From G963676795 sp963677215 (GTDB taxonomy: Bacteria > Desulfobacterota > Desulfuromonadia > Desulfuromonadales > Geopsychrobacteraceae), in contig OY781919.1 of NCBI GenBank assembly GCA_963677215.1, positions 2,108,001 to 2,172,000 on the forward strand: a stretch of 64,000 bases of DNA. Reading direction: 5' to 3'. A program made the translations under genes and the position numbers. This document shows positions 1-10,677 of this stretch, piece after piece; the stretch's first letter is position 1; the number at the start of each line of letters is the position of its first letter. Below the pieces are notes generated by a model. It was not told where the DNA came from. It worked only from the letters and a program-made list of their open reading frames with translations, and did no database searches.

Positions 1-1
1 C

Positions 2-538
2 ACCCTGGAGCTGATCGAACACCTTTGTCAGCGTTCGACCACAACCGATGCCATAGCGCTGTTCAGCAGCATCCGTCAGCATCCGACCATGCCGCTCCAC
101 GGACCCCAGTATCACGCCCTGGTACCGGGGGTTTTGCTCGCCTGCCTGCGCAATGCCGGGCATCTGGTGACAGACGAACAGCTGCGCGCTGCGATTGGCA
201 GGGGCGGTGATATCAGCGGGGGGAGCTGTGGTTTCTGGGGAATTTGTGGTGCGGCCATCGGCATCGGCATCGCTTTCAGCGTGCTGCTAGAAGCCACACC
301 GGTCAAGGCCGATGAACGGCAGATTTCCCAGCGGATTGTCCATCAGGTTCTTGATGAGATCGCCAGCTACCAGGCCGCCCGTTGCTGTCAGCGCGACTGC
401 TGGAGCGCCCTGCGTACCGGCATGCGCCTTGCCGCCGAACACTGGAATCTTGAAATCGAAGAGATCGAACCCTTCGCCTGCAGCCAGATGGCGAGGAATC
501 AGGAGTGCCTGGGGCTGGAATGTCCGCTCTGGCCCTGA
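2..538 (+). CDS. DUF5714 domain protein, C-terminal part (5' end outside window)
   Basis: The reading frame is open from base 2, so the gene starts upstream of the window; the ATG at 89 is internal. The visible part has the DUF5714 hallmarks: an MPLHGPQYHALVPG segment followed by the small-residue/Cys stretch GGSCGFWGICGAA, then a helical region and a Cys-rich tail (ARCCQRDCW, FACSQM, CLGLECPLW). DUF5714 is found alone or fused to SAM-dependent methyltransferases in anaerobes, and its biochemical role is not known to me. The many cysteines suggest metal or cluster binding, which is inference. The 650 bases downstream carry no gene before the chemoreceptor, so it ends its transcription unit. 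Confidence 0.7.
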   Translation, partial: TLELIEHLCQRSTTTDAIALFSSIRQHPTMPLHGPQYHALVPGVLLACLRNAGHLVTDEQLRAAIGRGGDISGGSCGFWGICGAAIGIGIAFSVLLEATPVKADERQISQRIVHQVLDEIASYQAARCCQRDCWSALRTGMRLAAEHWNLEIEEIEPFACSQMARNQECLGLECPLWP

Positions 539-1187
539 GTTGCTGTCGTTCGCGACTCGATATAAGCCCCTGAATTCTTGAGGACGCCTAGCGGCACTTC
601 CGTTTTTTGCCTTGATCCCTATTTGTATTGGCCCGCGAAAATAGCGTTGTGACGCGGTTCAGTGCATCAGCCCGGATTGGTACGTTCACGGCTTCAGGTA
701 CGAATCGGTAATGTCTGTTGTCTCTTTATTGAAACCGTATAAATCCGCCATGTTGTCAACCGGCCGCAGCTCGGTTGCTCAGGATATCCCGGCCAGAACA
801 TCAATAAGGAAAAGTCACTGAATCAGCGCCCAAAACCCCTGTGAATTATGTTACAGCTGTTCCTTTTTGATATTGCTGAAATCCCCTATAAGAACAAGTG
901 CTTGTGTGTCATATGTGAGATTTTGTGTAACTTTTGTTACACCCCTTGCTTTTCATTAATATTCATCTTTTCGAAATAAAATCAAAATGTTTTGGCTGTG
1001 AGATTAACTGGCACTTATGTTGCTTGGTTTTGTCAAGGATATGAAGCAGCCGATATCAGGAGAATGACGCCTGTCACGCGGCAGCGGCCGGCAGAACACG
1101 GCTATTGCCGAATAATCAGCCGCAGATTATCGCCTTGGGCGATAATTAACTCGAATGTTACCAGAACGTGTGGGAGACAAAAAAATC
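539..1187. other. Intergenic region with leader of the chemoreceptor gene
   Basis: No credible gene is seen in these 649 bases. The only strong signal is the sigma-54 promoter at 1009-1024. The stretch around 900-1000 is AT-rich. The transcript from the sigma-54 promoter would have a leader of about 150 bases. Short reading frames here lack ribosome sites and family resemblance. Confidence 0.6.
1009..1024 (+). promoter_or_regulatory. Sigma-54 (RpoN) -24/-12 promoter
   Basis: The sequence is TGGCAC, five bases, then TTGCT, a full match to the RpoN consensus TGGCAC-N5-TTGCW. It lies 164 bases upstream of the chemoreceptor start and points toward it. A start site about 12 bases past the -12 element would fall near 1036. 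In the Geobacter group many motility and chemotaxis genes are RpoN-dependent (established knowledge); control of this gene is inference. Confidence 0.8.
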
Positions 1188-2876
1188 ATGAGACATCTGA
1201 AAATTAAAACCAAACTGATCTGCGGCTTCAGCATCATCATTCTGTTGCTTATAATAAGCGGTTATATAGGGCACACCAACACAGCCCATATTTATGAAAA
1301 TCTTGGTCATATTTTTTCTATTGAGCTCCCCAGGCAGGATTTTCTCATCGAAGCCGACCGCGATCTGCAACAATTACTTGTTGCCGAGCGTTCGCTGATT
1401 TTTGTTGAGCCCGGTAGTAAACAGTTTGACTCTTTGCTCGCTGATTACGAGAAGAATATGCAGCAGACCAAGGAGAGAATGGCCAGCTTTAAAAAGCTGT
1501 CATCCCTTCCCTCCGATCTGGATCTGTACCGCGAGTTTGAAGATGCATTCAAACAATGGGAACCGACTAGCCGAAAGGTCGTAGCTTTACGCAAATCCGG
1601 TAACGACAATGTCGCGGATTTCGCCTTAGGAGAAGTGAACGACAAGTTTGAGACGATGCGTGGCTATATCGATCAACTGACGGAAAGTGTACTGAATCAG
1701 GCCAAGAAATCCGAGCAGAACGCTGCCGGAATCTATCAATCTGCTGGCTACATTGCTTTAACGACAAGTTTTTTTGCCGTTGTCGTGGCCGTCTTGATCG
1801 TCTGGTTGATTGTCTCCAGTATCAGCAAACCGCTGGCAAAGACCGTTCAGATGCTTAAAGCGCTGGGGAGCGGCCAGATAAACCAACGCGCCAATCTGAC
1901 CAGCAATGATGAGATTGGCCATATGGCCAAAGCTCTGGATGAATTTGCGGAGAGTCTGCAAAAGGAGATGGTGGCTCCGATACAGCAACTGGCCAACGGA
2001 GATTTGACCTTTCATGTATCTCCTTGCGACGAATACGACGAAGTTCGCGGTGCATTAAAACAGGCAGGTGATGAGTTAAATCTGGTCATGGACCAACTGC
2101 AGTCTAGCGGTGAACAGATCAATTCAGCCAGTGAGCAGGTCGCATCTTCCAGTCAGTCACTGTCGCAAAGCTCAACCCAGATTGCAGCGTCTCTGGAGGA
2201 AATCAGCAGCTCAATCAATGAAATGGCATCGCAGACTAAGCAAAGCTCTGAGAATGCACATCAGGCCAGTCAATTGGCAAGTGATGTTCAGAAGGCAGCA
2301 GAAAACGGTGGGCAGCAGATGCAATCGATGGTGATCGCCATGCAGGAGATCAGCGAATCGAGTCAGAATATTTCGAAAATAATCAAAACGATTGACGAAA
2401 TAGCATTCCAGACGAACCTGCTCGCGCTGAACGCCGCTGTAGAAGCAGCTCGCGCCGGGCAGCACGGAAAAGGTTTTGCTGTCGTCGCAGAAGAGGTTCG
2501 CAATCTGGCTTCACGGAGTGCTAAGGCTGCTCAGGAAACGGCTTTGCTGATCGAGGGATCGGTAGGAAAAACCCAAAACGGATCCGACATTGCCGGCAAG
2601 ACCTCGGCGGCCTTAGACGAAATTGTCTCGGGAATTGGCAAGGTGGCTGAATTTGTAAGCGAAATTGCCGTTGCAAGTGACGAACAGGCTCAGGGTATTG
2701 GCCAGATTAACCAAGGGCTTGGTCAAATTGATCAGGGCGTCCAGCAAAACACTGCAATTGCAGAAGAATCTGCGGCCGCAGCCGAAGAGCTCTCAAGTCA
2801 GGCGGTATATATGAAACAAATGCTGTCGCGTTTTGTTCTGAAGAAAGCACAAAATCGGATGGCGGTTCTTCCCTAA
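1188..2876 (+). CDS. Methyl-accepting chemotaxis protein
   Basis: A chemoreceptor of 562 residues that transmits ligand binding in the periplasm to CheA/CheW. TM1 lies near residues 10-30, followed by a roughly 155-residue periplasmic domain that looks like a helical four-helix bundle (4HB_MCP type). TM2 is near 187-210, a HAMP domain follows to about 265, and a long cytoplasmic coiled coil holds the highly conserved hairpin tip (EIAFQTNLLALNAAVEAARAG, near residue 402). There is no C-terminal CheR/CheB-tethering pentapeptide. The ATG at 1188 was chosen over an in-frame one at 1155 because GGGAGA sits at good spacing before it and a charged N-terminus precedes TM1. The ligand cannot be told from sequence. 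Confidence 0.93.
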   Translation: MRHLKIKTKLICGFSIIILLLIISGYIGHTNTAHIYENLGHIFSIELPRQDFLIEADRDLQQLLVAERSLIFVEPGSKQFDSLLADYEKNMQQTKERMASFKKLSSLPSDLDLYREFEDAFKQWEPTSRKVVALRKSGNDNVADFALGEVNDKFETMRGYIDQLTESVLNQAKKSEQNAAGIYQSAGYIALTTSFFAVVVAVLIVWLIVSSISKPLAKTVQMLKALGSGQINQRANLTSNDEIGHMAKALDEFAESLQKEMVAPIQQLANGDLTFHVSPCDEYDEVRGALKQAGDELNLVMDQLQSSGEQINSASEQVASSSQSLSQSSTQIAASLEEISSSINEMASQTKQSSENAHQASQLASDVQKAAENGGQQMQSMVIAMQEISESSQNISKIIKTIDEIAFQTNLLALNAAVEAARAGQHGKGFAVVAEEVRNLASRSAKAAQETALLIEGSVGKTQNGSDIAGKTSAALDEIVSGIGKVAEFVSEIAVASDEQAQGIGQINQGLGQIDQGVQQNTAIAEESAAAAEELSSQAVYMKQMLSRFVLKKAQNRMAVLP

Positions 2877-3147
2877 TTTCTCCTGCAATGAAAAAAGAGA
2901 GCAGAACGAAAAAGTTACAATGGGCCTGTAACTATTCTTGTGTAAATGGCCAGCCGGTTAGAGCGGCGGCATCCGTTCTTCAATCATAAACGAAACGAAT
3001 TCAGTGCCGATCGCCAGTTATGGATCGGCATTGTCTATTTTTATCTATTGATGTTTATTTTTGAATATTTAAAAAGACAGCAAGTGGGCTTATCGCAGGA
3101 AGGAGAGTGCCGGAGAATATCCGCGATTCACCGGATACGGGACAGGT

Positions 3148-3471
3148 TCATCGGTTTGCAGAAAAATTCCACAGGTAATACTTAAGATCGATCATCTCAG
3201 AACGAAAAACAACTCCCTCACCAACAAGCAGATCCTTTTGCAAAAGATTGCCGTCACCATCTGTGCGCGGGCTGATCTTGCCCTGGCTGTTGACGACTCG
3301 GTGCCAGGGGGTATCGCTTCCATAGGGGAGGGCTGCCATGGCAAAGCCGACGACCCGCGGTGTTGTTCCGACGATTTTGGCGATGCGCCCATAGGTACTG
3401 ACCCGGCCCTTGGGAATCTGCCGGGTCAGTTGGTAGATCTGTTGATAGAGCGGGGCACAGCCGTCAGGCAT
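3148..3471 (-). CDS. MGMT-family alkyltransferase-like (ATL) protein
   Basis: A 107-residue protein with the DNA-binding half of O6-alkylguanine-DNA alkyltransferase (helix-turn-helix GRVSTYGRIAKIVG). The active-site PCHRV motif reads PWHRV, so the alkyl-accepting Cys is Trp. Cys-less proteins of this kind are ATLs: they bind O6-alkylguanine, flip it and hand the lesion to nucleotide excision repair instead of repairing it (known from E. coli and S. pombe ATLs). The length fits ATLs rather than full Ada/Ogt. The gene overlaps the preceding universal stress gene by 8 bases, so the two are probably translationally coupled. Confidence 0.85.
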   Translation of the reverse strand: MPDGCAPLYQQIYQLTRQIPKGRVSTYGRIAKIVGTTPRVVGFAMAALPYGSDTPWHRVVNSQGKISPRTDGDGNLLQKDLLVGEGVVFRSEMIDLKYYLWNFSANR

Positions 3472-4276
3472 GCGACATCAGAACCGGCAGGGTCATGAAC
3501 TTGAGCAAGTGCCGGCCGGTGTCGCCGAGGGTCAGGTTGCCACGTCGGTGCTGACGGGTTGCGCCCATGACCAGGAGTTCCGCACCGCTGTCAGCGCAAC
3601 GGTTGAGCAGCAGGTCGCCGACGCTCAAGCCTCCACAGTTGCGTTTTTCGCAGGTGATCGGCAGGTTGTAGCGGGCCATGTGCTGGCAGATATCCGACTG
3701 GTGTTTTTCGAAGTATTCATCCCCCTCCTTGCCCTGGATGGTGATGACGCTGATTTCTTCCGATTTTTCAAAAATCGGCATAGCGTCGTGCAGGGCCCGG
3801 GCCGATTCCGGTCCGCCTCGCCAGGCGTGAACGATCTTCTTGAATTCCCCCTTGTATTCACCGGCGTAGGGGACGATCAGCACCGGGCGGCCTGAGCCGA
3901 GTACAGCGTATTCAGGCAGGTTGTCGGGAATCGACTGATCCGGTTCTTCCACGTCGGTCTGACTTATGACCAGCAGGTCGCGATAGTGGGCGTGGAGATT
4001 GACCGCCTGGGCGACATCGAGGCCCGACTCGTAACTGTCGACCGTAATCCAGCTGGTTGAGAGACCTGTTGCCTGGGTTGTCCGTACAAACAGGTCCTTG
4101 GCCTGGTCCTCGAGGACATGAACTTCACGCATGCTCCCCAAGTAATGCGGGCGCGGGACGACATAGATGCCGGTTAGTTGCGATTGCTGCTGCCTGGCCA
4201 GGTCGATGGCGACAGCCAGACGGGAAGCGCAGGTTGGACGGTTGTCGATGTGTACCAGAATGTCCTTGAAGTTCAT
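3464..4276 (-). CDS. Universal stress protein, tandem Usp domains
   Basis: 270 residues, twice the usual length of a single UspA domain: an N-terminal half (MNFKDILVHIDNR..., residues 1-145) and a C-terminal half ending in GAELLVMGATRQHRRGNL...LPVLMSHA. The second half carries a recognisable but altered form of the ATP-binding G-x2-G-x9-G(S/T) motif; the first half is more degenerate. This resembles UspE-type tandem proteins. The gene follows livF by 42 bases on the same strand and overlaps the ATL gene, so it is probably the penultimate gene of the proline/liv transcript. The ligand and specific stress are unknown. Confidence 0.88.
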   Translation of the reverse strand: MNFKDILVHIDNRPTCASRLAVAIDLARQQQSQLTGIYVVPRPHYLGSMREVHVLEDQAKDLFVRTTQATGLSTSWITVDSYESGLDVAQAVNLHAHYRDLLVISQTDVEEPDQSIPDNLPEYAVLGSGRPVLIVPYAGEYKGEFKKIVHAWRGGPESARALHDAMPIFEKSEEISVITIQGKEGDEYFEKHQSDICQHMARYNLPITCEKRNCGGLSVGDLLLNRCADSGAELLVMGATRQHRRGNLTLGDTGRHLLKFMTLPVLMSHA

Positions 4277-4318
4277 CGCTTGCTCCTTTGCAATTGTCTG
4301 TCTAATAATAAAAGTTTA

Positions 4319-5038
4319 TCAGCCTTTTTTGCCCAGGTAGGCTTCCTGGATTTTTTCTGAAGCCAATAGCTCCTGGGCCGAACCCGACATCGAAATCTTG
4401 CCGAGGTCGAGGACGTAACCGCGATCGGCCAGCTTGAGCGCCGCCTTGGCGTTCTGTTCAACGAGCAGCACGGTGACCCCCTGCTTGGCGATCTCCTTGA
4501 TCTGTTCGAAGATCGCCTTGACCAGGATCGGCGCAATCCCCAGCGAGGGCTCGTCAAGCAGAACCATCTCCGGGTTGCTCATCAGGGCGCGACCAATAGC
4601 CAGCATCTGCTGCTCGCCACCGGAGAGGGTTCCGGCCAGCTGCCTGCGGCGTTCCGCGAGGCGTGGAAACAGATCGTAGACCCATTGCAGGGTCTTCTTG
4701 TCGATCGAGCTGCGGGTAAATGCTCCCAGGGTCAGGTTCTCCTCAACGGTCAGGATACCAAAGACCCGGCGTCCCTCAGGGGAGTGGCTGATCCCGAGTT
4801 TGACGATCTTGTGGGCCGGCATCTGGGTCAGTTCATGCCCCTTGAAGCGGATCGAGCCCGACTTGGCCTTGAGCAGCTGGCTGATGGTGCGCATGGTCGT
4901 GGTCTTGCCGGCGCCGTTGGCCCCCAGAATGGTGACAATCTCCCCCTTGCGCACGTCGAGAGAAATCCCCTTTAAGGCGGCGATACTGCCGTAGGAGACT
5001 TCGAGGTCTTTTATTTCAAACAGGATGTCATCACTCAT
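4319..5038 (-). CDS. livF: Branched-chain/hydrophobic amino-acid ABC transporter ATPase LivF
   Basis: 239 residues, one of two ATPases of a HAAT-family importer. Walker A is GANGAGKTT, the signature is LSGGEQQ and Walker B is MVLLDEPSLG, all intact. Of three consecutive ATG codons I chose the last (5038), which is preceded by GAGG at 6 bases and overlaps the livG stop; a longer frame reaching 5107 runs inside livG and is unlikely to be used. It is last in livH-livM-livG-livF. In Liv systems the LivF/LivG pair powers LivH/LivM. Location downstream of proline catabolism genes suggests proline or a related amino acid as substrate, which is inference. Confidence 0.92.
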   Translation of the reverse strand: MSDDILFEIKDLEVSYGSIAALKGISLDVRKGEIVTILGANGAGKTTTMRTISQLLKAKSGSIRFKGHELTQMPAHKIVKLGISHSPEGRRVFGILTVEENLTLGAFTRSSIDKKTLQWVYDLFPRLAERRRQLAGTLSGGEQQMLAIGRALMSNPEMVLLDEPSLGIAPILVKAIFEQIKEIAKQGVTVLLVEQNAKAALKLADRGYVLDLGKISMSGSAQELLASEKIQEAYLGKKG

Positions 5039-5807
5039 CATCATCCTCACTTCCCAGGTAGGCTTCGATAACTGCGGGGTTCTGCTGGATCTCCTGCGGG
5101 GTACCATCGGCTATCTTGCGGCCGAAGTTGATACAGGTGAGGTAGTCGGTGACTTCCATAACCATGTCCATGTCGTGCTCGATCAAGAGAACGGTTGTCC
5201 CCTTGTCGCGGATCTTGTAGATGATGTCACGCAGCTCCAGGGTCTCGGCATCGTTGAGACCAGCGGCCGGTTCGTCGAGAATCAGCAGTCTTGGGTCGAC
5301 GGCCATCGCCCGGGCCATCTCGACCCGGCGCTGCACGCCGTAGGACAGGGAGCCGGCCGCGGTTGCCGCGTACTGACCGAGGCCGAAGAATTCGAGCTGC
5401 TCTTCGACCTTCTGCCAGTTCTCCTTCTCGTCGCGGCGCGATGCCGGGGTCGGGAAGATGCCGTTCCAGAGTTTCTGCCTGCTGCGGATGTGGCGGCCGC
5501 TCATGATGTTTTCAGCGACCGACATCTGGCCGAACAGGCGGATGGTCTGAAAGGTCCGGACGATGCCGCGGTCGACGATCTGGTAAGGGGTCATGCCGCG
5601 GATCTCGTCACCGCACCAGTTGACCGAGCCTTCCTCCGATTTGTAGATACCGGTGATGCAGTTGAAGACCGTGGTCTTGCCGGCCCCGTTGGGACCGATG
5701 ATACCGTAGATCTGCCCCTGCTTGACGGTGAACGACAGGTCGTCAACCGCCGTCAGGCCGCCGAAGCGCTTGGTGACATTATTCAGGATCAGTGTGTTTT
5801 CAGCCAT
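5031..5807 (-). CDS. livG: Amino-acid ABC transporter ATPase LivG
   Basis: 258 residues. Walker A GPNGAGKTT, a signature region reading LSYGVQRRVEMARAM (LSYG instead of LSGG, which is common in LivG) and Walker B LLILDEPAAGLN. A C-terminal extension (GTPQEIQQNPAVIEAYLG) is typical of LivG and contacts the permease. It overlaps livM by 8 bases and livF by a few, consistent with a tightly coupled operon. Substrate as for livF. Confidence 0.92.
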   Translation of the reverse strand: MAENTLILNNVTKRFGGLTAVDDLSFTVKQGQIYGIIGPNGAGKTTVFNCITGIYKSEEGSVNWCGDEIRGMTPYQIVDRGIVRTFQTIRLFGQMSVAENIMSGRHIRSRQKLWNGIFPTPASRRDEKENWQKVEEQLEFFGLGQYAATAAGSLSYGVQRRVEMARAMAVDPRLLILDEPAAGLNDAETLELRDIIYKIRDKGTTVLLIEHDMDMVMEVTDYLTCINFGRKIADGTPQEIQQNPAVIEAYLGSEDDDE

Positions 5808-6753
5808 GATTCGATTCCTTGATCAGAAACTTGGGAATTTTGCCGAACGTGGCCGGCCAGATTCCGCGCGGGCGCAGAATCATCGCCAGAATCATGGCAA
5901 AACCAAAGATGAAGTAACGCCAGGTGGCGAATTCGCGGAAGATCTCCGGCAGAACGAACATGACGAAGACCCCGAGCATGACCCCGGGAATCGACGAACC
6001 GCCGACCAGGACAATACTGAAGAACAGCACCGACTGCATGAAATTGAAGGCTTCCGGGCTGACTGCCGAGTACTGGGTGGCATAGACGGTTCCGGCCAGG
6101 CCGGCGATACCGGCGCCAAGGGCGAAGGCGTAGATCTTGTAGATCCGCGTATTGATGCCGATACTTTCAGCCGCCAGCTGGTCTTCACGCAGGTAGTGCA
6201 GGGCGCGCCCCGGCTTGCTGCGTTCCAGATTGCGCATCAGGGCGAAGGTGACCAGCAGGACGATCAGGGCAAAGTAATAGACGCTGATCTGGCTGGTCAG
6301 CTGGTGGCCGAAGAGTGACAGCGAGTCGAGGCCGAAGATGCCGTTCGGACCGCCGGTGATGCCCCCCAGGTTGTTTTCCAGGACCTGGACAAAGACGATG
6401 TTGAAACCGATGGTGGTGACCAGCAGGTAGTCGCCGCGCAGGTGAACGATCGGGCCGGCGAGGATGACACCGAAGATCGCCGGGATGATGATCGCTGCCG
6501 GAATGGTTGCCAGCAGCGGCCAGCCAAACTGCGAGTTGAGGATCGCCGTGATGTAGGCACCCATGCCGAAGAACAGCGCCTGTCCCATATTGAACATGCC
6601 GGCTTTGCCAAGCACGACATCCTGAGACAGGGCGACGACGGAGAAGATCAGGAAGGTGATGGCCACCGCCTGCCAGCGCGAATTGAGCGCCCAGGGCAGA
6701 ACCGCCATGACGATAATAAAGACCAATGGTGCAATACGGTTGAAATTTTTCAT
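5800..6753 (-). CDS. livM: Amino-acid ABC transporter permease LivM
   Basis: 317 residues with about nine or ten hydrophobic segments and the HAAT permease loop (AAESIGINTRIYKIYAFALGA) that docks on the ATPase. The conserved block MFNMGQALFFGMGAYITAIL near residue 55 is typical of LivM. One base overlaps livH upstream and 8 bases overlap livG downstream. It forms the inner-membrane channel with LivH. Confidence 0.92.
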   Translation of the reverse strand: MKNFNRIAPLVFIIVMAVLPWALNSRWQAVAITFLIFSVVALSQDVVLGKAGMFNMGQALFFGMGAYITAILNSQFGWPLLATIPAAIIIPAIFGVILAGPIVHLRGDYLLVTTIGFNIVFVQVLENNLGGITGGPNGIFGLDSLSLFGHQLTSQISVYYFALIVLLVTFALMRNLERSKPGRALHYLREDQLAAESIGINTRIYKIYAFALGAGIAGLAGTVYATQYSAVSPEAFNFMQSVLFFSIVLVGGSSIPGVMLGVFVMFVLPEIFREFATWRYFIFGFAMILAMILRPRGIWPATFGKIPKFLIKESNHG

Positions 6754-7649
6754 CAGACCTTCTCCGCGACACGTTCACCGAGCAGGCCGGTCGGGCGAAC
6801 GATCAGAATTGCAATCAGCAGAATAAAGGTGAAGGCATCGGCCCAGGTGCTGGAGACATAGCCCGAGATAAAGGCGTTGAACAGTCCGAGCAGCATGCCG
6901 CCGAGCATCGCGCCCGGGATATTGCCGATGCCACCGATGATGGCGGCGATAAAGGCATAGAGCCCGTATTGCCAGCCCATATTGAAGGTGATGCCGCGAT
7001 AGTAGAGACCGATGAACAGGCCGCCGACAGCACCTAAGGACGAGCCGATGATGAAGATCAGGGCGATGATGCTGTTGACGTTGATGCCCATCAGTCGGGC
7101 AGCATCCTGGTCGATGGAGCTGGCACGGATTGCTGCTCCCATGCGGGTTTTCTCGATGAACAGGTAAAGGGCGAGCATCAGCAGCAGCGACAGGATCAGG
7201 ATGATCGCCTGGATCAGGCTGATGACCACGCCGCCGAAGTCCCAGTAGACCTGCGGGACCAGCTCAGGGAAAATGCGCATCTGCGGCCCCCAGATCAGCA
7301 TGATGCCGTTCTGGATAACCAGGCTGGCCCCCAGGGCCGAGACAACCGCAGACAGCCGTGGAGCAGTCCGCAGCGGACGGTAGGCGACCCGTTCCAGGAC
7401 CACACCGACAACGGCCATGACCACTGCTGCAAGCAGGAAGATGCCGATGACGGCCGGCAGGGAGGTGGCCTGGCCCATGACCTGGGTATAGATCGTCAGG
7501 CCGACGAAGGCGGAAGCCGCGACCATATCGCCATGGGCGAAGTTGATCAGCTTCATGACGCCGTAGACCATTGTGTAGCCGAGGGCGACCAGGGCGAACA
7601 TGCTGCCGATGGTCAGGCCGTTGGCCAACTGTTGCAGAAAAATATCCAT
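6753..7649 (-). CDS. livH: Amino-acid ABC transporter permease LivH
   Basis: 298 residues, about eight membrane segments, with LivH hallmarks (GLTIGSMFALVALGYTMVYG, INFAHGD, and the C-terminal GGIGNIPGAMLGG). It starts the liv group 227 bases downstream of the proline dehydrogenase stop, with GGAG upstream of the ATG. No periplasmic substrate-binding protein (LivJ/LivK type) is encoded next to it, although the family needs one, so it must lie elsewhere or be shared with another system. Confidence 0.92.
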   Translation of the reverse strand: MDIFLQQLANGLTIGSMFALVALGYTMVYGVMKLINFAHGDMVAASAFVGLTIYTQVMGQATSLPAVIGIFLLAAVVMAVVGVVLERVAYRPLRTAPRLSAVVSALGASLVIQNGIMLIWGPQMRIFPELVPQVYWDFGGVVISLIQAIILILSLLLMLALYLFIEKTRMGAAIRASSIDQDAARLMGINVNSIIALIFIIGSSLGAVGGLFIGLYYRGITFNMGWQYGLYAFIAAIIGGIGNIPGAMLGGMLLGLFNAFISGYVSSTWADAFTFILLIAILIVRPTGLLGERVAEKV

Positions 7650-7779
7650 GTAGCTCTTTCTCTCCTCAAATCTGTGCCGGATGGCACTTTCATGTCAGAC
7701 ACCACGCAAAAGCCAAAAGAGGAACCCGTCATTCCTCCCTTCGCCTTTGAAGGGTGATACCTGATGCAGGTAATAACAG

Positions 7780-7807
7780 AGGCGGGCCGCTTACGCAGTG
7801 CCCGCCT
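7780..7807 (-). terminator. Hairpin between proline dehydrogenase and livH
   Basis: AGGCGGGC at 7780-7787 pairs with GCCCGCCT at 7800-7807 across a 12-base loop. Reading on the minus strand it follows the proline dehydrogenase stop by about 70 bases and lacks a strong U-run, so it may be a leaky terminator or an mRNA-processing/stability hairpin that lowers liv expression relative to the catabolic genes. Confidence 0.5.
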
Positions 7808-7876
7808 CCTTATCCCTGAAACTAACAAAATACAATTAAAGTACAGTCCTTACAACCAGTTGAGAAATTTACTTGG

Positions 7877-8785
7877 TTAATGTTTTTTCATGCCGAGCAG
7901 TTGGCGCAGTGCGTGTTTGGCGATGTCCGGATTCTCCTTGAGCCTGCGCTTGGAGTAGGGGAGCCAGTCCTGCCCGTAGGGAACATATATGCGCAGGCGG
8001 TGGCCGTTGCGCAGGATGATCTGACGCAGTTCTTCATCGACTCCGAGCAGCATCTGGAACTCGTACTGATCGGGCCTGAGATTGTATTTGCGGACCAGGT
8101 TCATCCCTTCGAAGACCAGTCGTTCATCGTGGGTGGCGATGCCGACGTAGGCCCCCTGCTGGATCATCAGTTCCAAGGAGGCGATGTAGTTGCCGTTGAT
8201 CGCCAGCGGGTGCTTCCAGGCATGGAGGCGCGGCTCGATATAGATTCCTTTGCACAGCCGGTAGTTCTGGTAGCCGTCACCCAGGGCAATGACATCATGC
8301 GGGGTGCGGTGCAGGTAGGCCTGCAGAACGGTACCGACATGGCCGGGGAATTCGGCGCGCAGGCGGCGGAAGAAGTCCAGGGTGTCGTCGGTGGTCGGAA
8401 TGTCCTCCATGTCGATGCGCACGAAGTTGTTCAGCTTCTGCGCTTCGGCAACCAGCTCCCGGATCAGCCCGAAGCAGCCCTCCTTGTCGAGCAACAGTCC
8501 CATCTGGGTCGGTTTGATCGACAGGTTGGCGTCCAGCTTCTCCCGGTGGATGGTGTTGAGGATTTCCAGGCCGTTGTCCTTGAAGCCGACCGCCTGTTCA
8601 AAGCTGGTGATAAACTCGCCAAGGATGTCGATGGTGCTCATCATTCCTTGATCATTCAGGTCTCTGGTGACCTTTACAGCGTCCTCGAGAGTCGAGCCGG
8701 CGATGTAGCCCTTGGCGAAGTAGCTGACAATCGGCTTGGGGACATGCATGATGGTTTTGGACACGGCAAAATTGAAAAACGACAT
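7877..8785 (-). CDS. Proline dehydrogenase (monofunctional)
   Basis: 302 residues with a (beta/alpha)8 proline oxidase fold. Visible family motifs: DANLSIKPTQMGL, FVRIDMEDIPTTDDTLD, and the C-terminal substrate-binding block IYVPYGQDWLPYSKRRLKENP, whose Arg pair binds the proline carboxylate. It oxidises L-proline to P5C with FAD and passes electrons to the quinone pool. The size fits the short monofunctional enzymes rather than PutA. It lies 85 bases downstream of the P5C dehydrogenase gene on the same strand; together they give proline to glutamate. Confidence 0.93.
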   Translation of the reverse strand: MSFFNFAVSKTIMHVPKPIVSYFAKGYIAGSTLEDAVKVTRDLNDQGMMSTIDILGEFITSFEQAVGFKDNGLEILNTIHREKLDANLSIKPTQMGLLLDKEGCFGLIRELVAEAQKLNNFVRIDMEDIPTTDDTLDFFRRLRAEFPGHVGTVLQAYLHRTPHDVIALGDGYQNYRLCKGIYIEPRLHAWKHPLAINGNYIASLELMIQQGAYVGIATHDERLVFEGMNLVRKYNLRPDQYEFQMLLGVDEELRQIILRNGHRLRIYVPYGQDWLPYSKRRLKENPDIAKHALRQLLGMKKH

Positions 8786-8835
8786 GATCTTACTTCCTGC
8801 AATTCTATAGATGTTGAGGTTTAAAGCCTGTCACA

Positions 8836-8855
8836 CCCCCGACTTGTGTCGGGGG
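8836..8855 (-). other. Intercistronic hairpin between P5CDH and proline dehydrogenase genes
   Basis: A perfect 8-bp stem (CCCCCGAC / GTCGGGGG) with a 4-base TTGT loop lies in the 85-base gap. No T-run follows on the minus strand, so it looks like a processing or stability element rather than a full terminator. It could set the ratio of the two enzymes. Confidence 0.5.
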
Positions 8856-8870
8856 CTGGCAATGCCGTTA

Positions 8871-10520
<1,650 letters not shown>

Positions 10521-10579
10521 GGCAACCTCTTTTACGGGTTCGGATTCAAAGATGTTTCAAGTCTATCAGGCTTCTGCAT

Positions 10580-10595
10580 AGCGAAAAGGGTGCCA
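10580..10595 (-). promoter_or_regulatory. Sigma-54 promoter of the proline catabolism operon
   Basis: Read on the minus strand: TGGCAC, CCTTT, TCGCT. The -24 box is perfect and the -12 box keeps the essential GC with one mismatch to TTGCW. It lies 60 bases upstream of the P5CDH start, and the adjacent gene encodes a sigma-54 activator, which supports its use. Confidence 0.7.
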
Positions 10596-10677
10596 AGTTG
10601 ATTTTCTTGAGGTAAAGCTATTTATTTATCAGTTAGTTAGCTTTGGTGCGGAGTGGAATCCGGAGATCGCAGAGACA

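Noticed and set aside
2946..3185. 79-residue plus-strand reading frame after the chemoreceptor
   Set aside because: No ribosome site, no family resemblance, and it overlaps the end of the opposite-strand alkyltransferase-like gene.
7533..7828. Short frames between proline dehydrogenase and livH
   Set aside because: They overlap livH or the hairpin and have no ribosome site or family match.
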